From Oscillospiraceae bacterium (GTDB lineage: Bacteria > Bacillota > Clostridia > Oscillospirales > Oscillospiraceae), in NCBI GenBank assembly GCA_015067935.1, contig SVLL01000017.1, forward strand, positions 1-33,826: 33,826 bases of DNA. Direction: 5' to 3'. Made by a program: the position numbers and the translations under genes. Shown piece after piece: positions 24,740-31,856 of the stretch. The notes below the pieces were generated by a model. The model saw only the letters and a program-made list of their open reading frames with translations. It was not told the origin of the DNA and did no database searches. Numbering within the stretch: position 1 is the stretch's first letter; the number at the start of each line of letters is the position of its first letter.

Positions 24740-27427
24740 ATGAAGCATTATCTGGAAACCGTTGAGGCGGTATTCAAGGAAGTGCAATCCAGCGAAGCAG
24801 GTCTGACCTCTCAGGAGGCTGCCGCCCGGCTGGAACGCAACGGCAAGAACAAACTTGCTGAGGCAAAGAAGCAATCGATGCTCAGCCGGTTCTTCGATCA
24901 GATGAAGGACCCTATGATCATCATCCTGCTGGTGGCAGCCGTCATATCGGCAGTTACCCACATCATTGAGCACGGTTGGGAAGTGCCCACAGATTCCATT
25001 ATTATTCTGGCTGTGGTGCTTATCAATGCTGTGCTGGGTGTGATTCAGGAAAGCAAAGCGGAAAAGGCAGTGGAAGCCCTGCAGAAAATGTCTGCGGCAA
25101 CCACAAAAACTCTCCGGGACGGTAAAATCGTCAGCATCAAGAGCGAAGATCTGGTGGTTGGCGATGTGATCATTCTGGATGCAGGCGATGCTATCCCCGC
25201 GGACTGCCGCATTATCGAGTGCGCCAGTATGAAGATCGAGGAAGCTGCCCTTACCGGCGAATCCGTCCCCGTCAACAAGCTGATTCAGGCTCTGACCCTT
25301 GGGGAAAACAAGGGAACGGAGGTTTCTCTTGGTGACCGGAAGAATATGGCTTATATGGGCTCCACGCTGGTCTATGGCCGCGGCAAGGCTGTGGTTGTTG
25401 CCACCGGTATGGATACCGAGATGGGCAAGATCGCGGATGCCATTGCACAGGCAGAGGAAGGAAAGACTCCCTTGGAAATCAAGCTGGAGGAGCTGTCCCG
25501 GATTTTGACCAAGCTGGTCATCGGTGTTTGTATCGTCATTTTTGGCTACAATATTATTACCAAGTATTTCCTTGGCGGACCGGAAGCTCAGTTCTTCGGC
25601 ATTGCGCTGGATAGCTTCATCACCGCCATTGCACTGGCCGTTGCCGCCATTCCCGAGGGATTGGTTGCGGTTATGACCATTGTGCTTTCCATCGGCGTGA
25701 CCAACATGTCCAAGAAAAATGCTATCATCCGTCGGATGACGGCGGTGGAAACGCTGGGCTGTACCCAGATCATCTGTTCCGACAAGACCGGCACGCTGAC
25801 CCAGAATGTAATGACGGTCGTGGATCATTATGCCCCCGACGAAACAAAGCTTGCTACCGCAATGGCTCTGTGTACCAATGCTGAGGTGGATGAGGACGGC
25901 AAGAGCACCGGTGAGCCGGATGAAGTGGCACTAATCAACTATGCCGCGTCCCTGAATCTGCCAAAGGCTGACTTGGTGGCGGCAAATCCCCGGGTGGGAG
26001 AGGTTCCCTTCGACTCCGGCCGTAAGATGATGTCCACCGTTCATGCCGTAGACGGTAAGTTCGTCCAGTATACCAAGGGCGCACCGGATGAAATCTTAAA
26101 GAAGTGCACCCACGCATGGGTGGACGGTCAGGTGGTGGCAATGACGGAGGAGATCCTCAACAAAGCCGCCGAGGAAAATACCCGTATGGGCAACAAGGCA
26201 CTGCGTGTTTTTGCTGTTGCCTACAAGGTTTACGATGCCGCACCCACTGAGTATGAGGCGGCTGCACTGGAGAACAACCTGATCTTCATCGGTCTGACCG
26301 GTATGATCGACCCGGTCCGTCCCGAGGTTAAGGATGCCATCGTGGAGTGCCGCAGCGCAGGCATCAAGCCTATTATGATTACCGGTGACCACATTAACAC
26401 CGCAAAGGCCATCGCCCGGGAACTGGGCATTCTGACCGATGATTCTCAGGCAATGATGGGCAGCGATATTGATAAGTACACCGACGAGGAATTTGCTGCT
26501 ATCGTGGAGAATATCTCCGTTTACGCCCGTGTCCAGCCTGAGCATAAGACAAGAATCGTCAACTGCTGGCGGGAGAAGGGCTATGTCACCGCAATGACCG
26601 GTGACGGCGTTAACGATGCCCCCTCCATCAAGTCTGCCGATATCGGCGTGGGTATGGGTATCACCGGCACCGATGTGACCAAGAATGTGGCGGATATGGT
26701 GCTGGCTGACGATAACTTTGCAACCATTGTTGCTGCAGTAGGCGAGGGCAGACGGATCTATGACAATATCCGTAAGGCCATCCAGTTCCTGCTGGGCTCC
26801 AATCTGTCCGAGGTGCTGTCCATCTTCTATGCGACCATTATGGGCTTTACCATTCTGAAAGCACCCCACCTGCTGTTTATCAATCTGGTAACCGACTCCA
26901 TTCCCGCCCTTGCGCTGGGTTTGGAAAAGCCGGAGCGGGGCATTATGAACCGTAAGCCCAGAGGTAAGAACGACGGTATTTTTGCCGGCGGTCTGGGCGT
27001 GGATGTGGCCTATCAGGGCCTGCTTGTAACGATTCTGACGGTCATTGCCTTCTATATCGGTGAATTTTTGGAGACCGGTCACCTGCTGCTGCATACTATT
27101 CCGGACAGCGAAGCCGGTATGACTATGGCCTTCTTTACCATGGCGATGTGCGAGATTTTCCACTCCTTCAATATGCGTTCTCAGCGGCAGAGTGCTGTGG
27201 GAATGCTGTTCAAGGGTCACCACAACTGGGCTCTGTATGGCGCAATGATCGGCTCTTTCCTACTGACTACCGCAGTAGTGGAAATTGATTTCCTGTCCAA
27301 TCTGTTCGGCTTCACCCATCTGGGTCTGGAGCAGTACCTGATTTCTCTGGGCCTGGCATTTTTGATTATCCCCTTGGTGGAGATCATCAAGTTCTGCCAG
27401 CGCAAGTTCGGCAAAAAGCACGACTAA
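24740..27427 (+). CDS. Cation-translocating P-type ATPase, P2A (Ca2+) type
   Basis: The 895-aa pump probably exports Ca2+. In order: an N-terminal cation ATPase domain, TM1-2 (~58-105), actuator loop TGES at 172-175, TM4 with AIPEGL (E306), phosphorylation motif DKTGTLT with D348, nucleotide-binding KGAP, hinge TGDGVNDAPSIKSADIG, TM5 LLGSNLSEVLSIF, and TM6 NLVTDSIPALALG. Residues equivalent to SERCA E309, N768, E771, N796, T799 and D800 are all present (E306, the N and E of TM5, and NxxTD of TM6), supporting Ca2+ at both sites. The C-terminal helices include MAMCEIFHSFNMRS. GGAAGGAA stands 7 nt before the ATG. It is a single-gene unit. Confidence 0.94.
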   Translation: MKHYLETVEAVFKEVQSSEAGLTSQEAAARLERNGKNKLAEAKKQSMLSRFFDQMKDPMIIILLVAAVISAVTHIIEHGWEVPTDSIIILAVVLINAVLGVIQESKAEKAVEALQKMSAATTKTLRDGKIVSIKSEDLVVGDVIILDAGDAIPADCRIIECASMKIEEAALTGESVPVNKLIQALTLGENKGTEVSLGDRKNMAYMGSTLVYGRGKAVVVATGMDTEMGKIADAIAQAEEGKTPLEIKLEELSRILTKLVIGVCIVIFGYNIITKYFLGGPEAQFFGIALDSFITAIALAVAAIPEGLVAVMTIVLSIGVTNMSKKNAIIRRMTAVETLGCTQIICSDKTGTLTQNVMTVVDHYAPDETKLATAMALCTNAEVDEDGKSTGEPDEVALINYAASLNLPKADLVAANPRVGEVPFDSGRKMMSTVHAVDGKFVQYTKGAPDEILKKCTHAWVDGQVVAMTEEILNKAAEENTRMGNKALRVFAVAYKVYDAAPTEYEAAALENNLIFIGLTGMIDPVRPEVKDAIVECRSAGIKPIMITGDHINTAKAIARELGILTDDSQAMMGSDIDKYTDEEFAAIVENISVYARVQPEHKTRIVNCWREKGYVTAMTGDGVNDAPSIKSADIGVGMGITGTDVTKNVADMVLADDNFATIVAAVGEGRRIYDNIRKAIQFLLGSNLSEVLSIFYATIMGFTILKAPHLLFINLVTDSIPALALGLEKPERGIMNRKPRGKNDGIFAGGLGVDVAYQGLLVTILTVIAFYIGEFLETGHLLLHTIPDSEAGMTMAFFTMAMCEIFHSFNMRSQRQSAVGMLFKGHHNWALYGAMIGSFLLTTAVVEIDFLSNLFGFTHLGLEQYLISLGLAFLIIPLVEIIKFCQRKFGKKHD

Positions 27428-27431
27428 TAAC

Positions 27432-27459
27432 AAAAGCCTCGCCGTTCGGCGAGGCTTTT
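27432..27459. terminator. Terminator after the P-type ATPase, shared with the convergent kinase gene
   Basis: A perfect 12-bp stem (27432-27443 / 27448-27459) with a GTTC loop, A-run on the left and T-run on the right. Confidence 0.93.
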
Positions 27460-27470
27460 TGCTGTGTTAA

Positions 27471-28535
27471 TTACTTGCTGCACTCTGCGACAATGTGCTT
27501 CATTTCTGCCCACTTGCCTTCCATATCGGCAACCAGCTTGAACTGGGTGCGGCAGCGGTCCAGATTCTGACCCTCATAGTGGGTGCGGAAGTAGGTATCA
27601 CCGTTTAGGTAGTCAGTCAGAAAACGGACACCGCATTCCAGCGTCATCAGCTTGGCACCCATGGGCAGCATCTCCCGCTCGTTCTCAGTCAGACCGGGGC
27701 AGGCGGACAGGAAACCCTTGGTGTAGGTCTCAAACAGCGTGATGTCCATCTCCACCTTGCTCAGATCCTTTTCGTCCTCAGCAGCGGTAGCGGCACCGAA
27801 ACGGATGGAATCGCCGTAGTCATACAGGCTCAGGCCGGGCATCGTGGTATCCAGATCAATGACGCACAACGGCTTGCGGGTGACTTCATCCAGCATAACA
27901 TTGTTCAGTTTGGTATCATTGTGGGTAACGCGCAGGGGGAGCTTACCCTCGGCAAGCATATTCACCAGCGTACCGGCTTCTTCCTCACGCTCCAGCGCGA
28001 ACGCGATCTCTTCCTGTACGCTTGCGGCACGGCCGCAAACATCGGCTGCCAGTGCTTCCCGGAAAATGCGGTAGCGGTCAGCGGTGTTGTGGAAGTTGGG
28101 AATGACCTCGCACAGAGTGGCGGCAGGGAAGTCCTTCAGCTGCTGCTGGAAGGTACCGAAGGCCACGGCACTCTGATAGAAATCCTCGGGGGATTCCGGA
28201 GCCTGCAGGCAGATGGACTGCTCTACAAAGTCGTAAACGCGCCAGTAGCTGCCGTCTTCGAACCGCAGGAAGTCCGCACCGTCAAGGGTAGGAACCAGCG
28301 TCAGCACGCCACGGGGATCGTCGATCATAGTACGCAGATACTTGGTCACAGCGGCAATGTTGCCCATCAGACCGGGAACATCCTTGAAGATGCTGTTATT
28401 GATCTTCTGCAGAATGTAGCGGCGGCCGGACTCGGTTACCACCAGATAGGTCACATTGATGTGGCCAAAGCCGTATTTTTCGCAGTAAACAGGGGCACTA
28501 TCCAAAGAAAATGCCTTTAAAACTTGATTTGTCAT
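27471..28535 (-). CDS. APH-fold phosphotransferase, N-acetylhexosamine 1-kinase (NahK)-like
   Basis: The 354-aa cytosolic kinase belongs to the aminoglycoside phosphotransferase/choline kinase superfamily. It shows a nucleotide loop-type YGFGHINVTYLV (residues 21-32), VLQKIN-like lysine strand ILQKINN (41-47), catalytic THNDTKLNNVML (204-215; H205, D207, N212) and metal-binding VIDLDT (225-230). The wording GHINxTY and DLDTTMPG with the following YDYGDSIRF is what I associate with NahK-like sugar 1-kinases that feed GlcNAc/GalNAc into UDP-sugar pathways, as in Bifidobacterium. No lacto-N-biose phosphorylase or epimerase is adjacent, so the sugar is unproved. AAGGAG stands 8 nt before the ATG. 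Confidence 0.85.
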   Translation of the reverse strand: MTNQVLKAFSLDSAPVYCEKYGFGHINVTYLVVTESGRRYILQKINNSIFKDVPGLMGNIAAVTKYLRTMIDDPRGVLTLVPTLDGADFLRFEDGSYWRVYDFVEQSICLQAPESPEDFYQSAVAFGTFQQQLKDFPAATLCEVIPNFHNTADRYRIFREALAADVCGRAASVQEEIAFALEREEEAGTLVNMLAEGKLPLRVTHNDTKLNNVMLDEVTRKPLCVIDLDTTMPGLSLYDYGDSIRFGAATAAEDEKDLSKVEMDITLFETYTKGFLSACPGLTENEREMLPMGAKLMTLECGVRFLTDYLNGDTYFRTHYEGQNLDRCRTQFKLVADMEGKWAEMKHIVAECSK

Positions 28536-28583
28536 AACTTTTGCTCCTTAAAAGGGGGATTGGCTGCACAAAACGCCTATTCG

Positions 28584-28611
28584 ATTATACCACTATTTTC
28601 CAACAATGCAA
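28584..28611 (-). promoter_or_regulatory. Promoter of the NahK-like kinase
   Basis: TTGCAT (28606-28611), 16-bp spacer, TATAAT (28584-28589) on the minus strand, 48 nt before the ATG. Confidence 0.75.
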
Positions 28612-28708
28612 GACATCTCCTCAATTTCGTTGAAAGATGCAAATTTCCCGTTAAAGTTTGTAAATGAAGCAGTAAAAGACCGCCTTCCGGATTTGTTTTG
28701 TTATATGC

Positions 28709-28738
28709 TAATGGCAGACACTTTTGTGTCTGCCATTA
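28709..28738 (-). terminator. Hairpin after the cysteine-rich anchored protein
   Basis: A perfect 13-bp stem (28709-28721 / 28726-28738) with a TTTT loop starts 13 nt beyond the stop at 28752. The T-run afterwards is short. Confidence 0.75.
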
Positions 28739-28751
28739 TGTATGTGTTGAT

Positions 28752-29585
28752 TTAAGATGCTGCAGCGGGTTTGCCGGGAACCATCGTACCAATGGGCTGC
28801 AAGGTCAGGTTTTCCAAATTCGAGGCAATGGCATTAACTTGTTCTTCACCGTTAAAGGTGTAATAGACCAGCAGGTATTCCTGCACATAGTCAAAGCGGA
28901 TATTGGCATCTGGGAAACCCACATAGATATGATGAATTTGGGCCTTCGCGTTTTTCGTGGACCGGACTTCCACCTGCAGATGACCGAAGCCTCCCACATC
29001 CTCCAGCGTGATCGTGGTAACGGTCCAGCTTTCGCCGGAAACGGTGCTGCGCAGCTGGGTTTGACCGCAGGCACTGCAATTGCGGCTTTCCCGTTCAGGG
29101 GCTTCGGTGGCTGTCCACGACGAAAAGGCGTGGGCGGCCTCTACAATATCTGTTCTCTCCGTTTGGTTGCAACGGCTGCAGGTGCGCTGCGTACAACCAT
29201 CCTCAGTGCAGGTGGGAGGGATGACAATGAAATCTCCGTAAATATGCCCCAGAGAGGGAACATAATCCTGATAGTCCGCCTCACCGCATTCGCAGGTGTA
29301 GACAGTATAGCCCAGCATATCGCAGGTGGGCGCGTAGGTCTTGCCCTTGATGGTAAATTCACACTGATGCAAAGGGACAGTGCTGCTGGACGGCGGAACA
29401 GAAGAGGGTGCAGAGGGCGGAACAGACTCCGAAGAGGATGGGGGAGTTTGCAGAGCGTCTCCGGTTGGGGGAGGGGAGGGCATTAAAAGAGTCAGTACCC
29501 GATCCACCAGAACGATGCCCACGGCTACTGTGGCGATCAGGGTCACACACATCAGAATCAAGGCAATATTCTTTGCGGTTTTCAT
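28752..29585 (-). CDS. Membrane-anchored extracellular cysteine-rich protein, function unknown
   Basis: The 277-aa product begins MKTAKNIALILMCVTLIATV, an uncleaved signal-anchor (~6-32), then a Pro/Ser linker (~35-70). Cys-rich repeats follow: CEFTIKGKTYAPTC, YTCECGEADYQD, PTCTEDGCTQRTCSRCNQTE, and RNCSACGQTQ (~73-170). These CxxC/CxC knuckles with PxCTEDG...Y-x-C-x-x-C-G wording are a common surface repeat in gut Clostridia. The last ~90 residues are a beta-rich domain with WTVTTITLEDVGGFGHLQVE. I know no function; metal binding or disulfides are both possible. The start is taken at 29585, with AAAGGAAG upstream and a clear promoter; a longer upstream frame is rejected. Confidence 0.78.
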   Translation of the reverse strand: MKTAKNIALILMCVTLIATVAVGIVLVDRVLTLLMPSPPPTGDALQTPPSSSESVPPSAPSSVPPSSSTVPLHQCEFTIKGKTYAPTCDMLGYTVYTCECGEADYQDYVPSLGHIYGDFIVIPPTCTEDGCTQRTCSRCNQTERTDIVEAAHAFSSWTATEAPERESRNCSACGQTQLRSTVSGESWTVTTITLEDVGGFGHLQVEVRSTKNAKAQIHHIYVGFPDANIRFDYVQEYLLVYYTFNGEEQVNAIASNLENLTLQPIGTMVPGKPAAAS

Positions 29586-29609
29586 GCTTTTCGCTTCCTT
29601 TCGCCTGCT

Positions 29610-29638
29610 ATTATAACGCAAGATTTTGCCGATTGCAA
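29610..29638 (-). promoter_or_regulatory. Promoter of the cysteine-rich anchored protein
   Basis: TTGCAA (29633-29638), 17-bp spacer, TATAAT (29610-29615) on the minus strand, 24 nt before the ATG. Confidence 0.8.
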
Positions 29639-29652
29639 GTGTGCTGTGGGAA

Positions 29653-29666
29653 TTCCTGCGCAGGAA
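29653..29666. promoter_or_regulatory. Perfect 14-bp palindrome between divergent promoters
   Basis: TTCCTGCGCAGGAA lies 14 nt from the minus-strand -35 and 21 nt from the plus-strand -35, so one bound dimer could influence both genes. No regulator is known. Confidence 0.4.
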
Positions 29667-29687
29667 ATGAAAGGGCGGTGGCAAATC

Positions 29688-29716
29688 TTGACTTTTTATG
29701 AAAAAATGCGTATAAT
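29688..29716 (+). promoter_or_regulatory. Promoter of the topoisomerase B/A pair
   Basis: TTGACT (29688-29693), 17-bp spacer, TATAAT (29711-29716). Transcription should begin near 29723, leaving a leader of about 30 nt. Confidence 0.85.
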
Positions 29717-29752
29717 AAACTGGAATTACTATGGATAAGTGTGGTATCAAAT

Positions 29753-31750
29753 ATGGCTAATAACAAACAGGAACAATATGGAAATACCAGCATTGTTTTG
29801 CTGAAGGAAGAGGAGCGCGTTCGTGATCTTCCTGCGGTCATTTTCGGCTCTGACGATCTGGAGGGCTGTAAGCACGGTATGTTTGAAATCCTGTCCAATG
29901 CATTGGACGAGGCCCGGGAAGGCTACGGCAATACCATCATCGTCACCCGGTACGAGGACCTGAGCATTGAGGTCGAGGATTTTGGCCGTGGCTGTCCCGT
30001 GGACTATAACGAACGGGAAAAACGGTACAACTGGGAACTGGTGTTCTGTGAGATGTATGCAGGCGGTAAGTACAAGAAGCGCAGCGCCAGCTACGGCTAT
30101 TCTTTGGGTATGAACGGCTTGGGAGCTTGCGCCACCCAGTACACATCCGAATTTTTCGATGCTACTGTCTGGCGTGACGGCTTCCGCTACGATTTGCACT
30201 TTGAAGAGGGCAAAAACATCGGCGGTATGAAGAAGGAACCCACTGACCGGGGCAAAAAGACCGGCTCCCGTTTCCGTTGGCGTCCGGATAAGAAGGTGTT
30301 TACGGGAATCGACATTCCCGTGGAGTATTACCGGGATGTACTGCGCCGTCAGGCTGTGGTCAATAAGGGTGTTACCATCAAGTTCCGCTATCAGGTCGGC
30401 AAGAAATTTGAAGAGGAAGAATACCTCTATGAAGACGGCATCCGGCAGTATGTTAATGAGATTGTGGGCGACAATGCATTCACAATGCCAACCTTCTGGG
30501 AAGCCGAGCGCAAGGGTCGGGATGCAGAGAACCGTCAGGAGATGAAGCTGAGAATCACCTGCTCCTTCTGCTTCAGCAAGAAGATCAGTAAGGTGGAATA
30601 CTATCACAACTCCTCTTGGTTGGAGCACGGCGGCAGCCCGGATCGGGCCGTTCGCTTTGGCGTGACCGCGGCCTTTGATAAGTATCTGCGCGACACAGGC
30701 AAATATACCAAGAGCGAGATGGAGGGAAAGAACAAGATCATCTTCCAGGATATTCTGGATTCTATGGTGATGATTACCAACTGTTTCTCTAATGTCATCA
30801 GCTTTGAAAACCAGACCAAGAAAGCGGTGAACTCCAAGTTCACGCAGGAGGCGATGACCGCCTTCTTCAAGGAGCAGTTTGAGATTTGGTTCATTGAGAA
30901 CAAGCAGGAGGCGGAGCGCGCTGCCGAGCAGATTCTTATCAACAAGCGCGCCCGTGAATCCGCTGAACGGACTAAAACGAGCATCAAGAAGAATCTCTCT
31001 GCCAAGGTGGACATTGCCAACCGGGTGCAGAAATTCGTGGATTGCCGCAGCAAGGATACGGATAAGCGCGAGCTGTACATTGTGGAGGGTGACTCCGCAT
31101 TGGGCAGCGTCAAGCTGAGCCGGGATGCCGATTTTCAGGGCATTATGCCGGTGCGTGGCAAAATCCTCAACTGCCTGAAGGCAGATTATAACAAGATTTT
31201 TGCATCTCCCATCATTACCGACCTGATGAAGGTGCTGGGCTGCGGTGTGGAAGTGCAGGGCAAGAAGGCCAAAGAGCTGAGCAGCTTTGATATTACTCAG
31301 CTGCGTTGGAACAAGGTGGTCATCTGTACCGACGCGGATGTGGACGGTTTCCAGATCCGCACGCTGATTCTGACGATGCTGTACCGCCTTTGTCCCACCC
31401 TGATCCGGGATGGCTATGTGTATATTGCGGAGTCTCCGCTGTTTGAGATCACCTGCAAGGACAAGACATGGTTTGCCTATAATGAGGTAGAGAAAGCGAA
31501 GATCCTCTCTGATTTGGAGGGCAAAAAGGTGACCATTCAGCGTTCCAAGGGCCTTGGTGAAAACGATCCCGAGATGATGTGGATGACCACGATGAATCCC
31601 GAAACGCGCCGCCTTATCAAGGTGATGCCTGAGGATGCAGAGCGTACCAGCCGGTATTTTGATATTTTGCTGGGTGATGCGCTGCAGGAACGCAAGAATT
31701 TTATTGCCGAAAACGGTGCCAGATATCTGGATCTGGCGGATATTTCCTGA
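29753..31750 (+). CDS. Type IIA DNA topoisomerase subunit B (GyrB/ParE family, divergent paralog)
   Basis: The 665-aa ATPase/TOPRIM subunit works with the A subunit encoded next to pass duplexes and decatenate or relax DNA. The GHKL domain has EILSNALDEA (E45, N49) and EDFGRG (75-80), but the ATP lid reads SYGYSLGMNGLGACATQ instead of the gyrase SGGLHGVGxSVVNAL. The TOPRIM domain has VEGDSALGSVK (E445), MPVRGKILN and CTDADVDG (D527, D529, D531), so cleavage chemistry looks intact. This divergence fits the extra topoisomerase pair of many clostridia rather than the main gyrase, but parE is possible. No good Shine-Dalgarno precedes the ATG, and a 9-codon frame (29731-29760) overlaps the start. 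Confidence 0.9.
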   Translation: MANNKQEQYGNTSIVLLKEEERVRDLPAVIFGSDDLEGCKHGMFEILSNALDEAREGYGNTIIVTRYEDLSIEVEDFGRGCPVDYNEREKRYNWELVFCEMYAGGKYKKRSASYGYSLGMNGLGACATQYTSEFFDATVWRDGFRYDLHFEEGKNIGGMKKEPTDRGKKTGSRFRWRPDKKVFTGIDIPVEYYRDVLRRQAVVNKGVTIKFRYQVGKKFEEEEYLYEDGIRQYVNEIVGDNAFTMPTFWEAERKGRDAENRQEMKLRITCSFCFSKKISKVEYYHNSSWLEHGGSPDRAVRFGVTAAFDKYLRDTGKYTKSEMEGKNKIIFQDILDSMVMITNCFSNVISFENQTKKAVNSKFTQEAMTAFFKEQFEIWFIENKQEAERAAEQILINKRARESAERTKTSIKKNLSAKVDIANRVQKFVDCRSKDTDKRELYIVEGDSALGSVKLSRDADFQGIMPVRGKILNCLKADYNKIFASPIITDLMKVLGCGVEVQGKKAKELSSFDITQLRWNKVVICTDADVDGFQIRTLILTMLYRLCPTLIRDGYVYIAESPLFEITCKDKTWFAYNEVEKAKILSDLEGKKVTIQRSKGLGENDPEMMWMTTMNPETRRLIKVMPEDAERTSRYFDILLGDALQERKNFIAENGARYLDLADIS

Positions 31751-31796
31751 TTTTCTGTACAGGGCGAGGAATTTCTCCTACCGCCATGGAAAGGCT

Positions 31797-31842
31797 TGAT
31801 GCAGAATATTCGGCGGGAGCAAGCCCCCGCCCTACGATATAT
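31797..31842. repeat. Palindromic intergenic element between the topoisomerase genes
   Basis: GGCGGG (31812-31817) pairs with CCCGCC (31826-31831), flanked by A/T-rich AATATT and GATATATT. It has the look of short dispersed palindromes common in gut Clostridia intergenic DNA. Only one copy is in this window, so its repeat status is a guess. Confidence 0.4.
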
Positions 31843-31856
31843 TAAGGAGTGCAACT

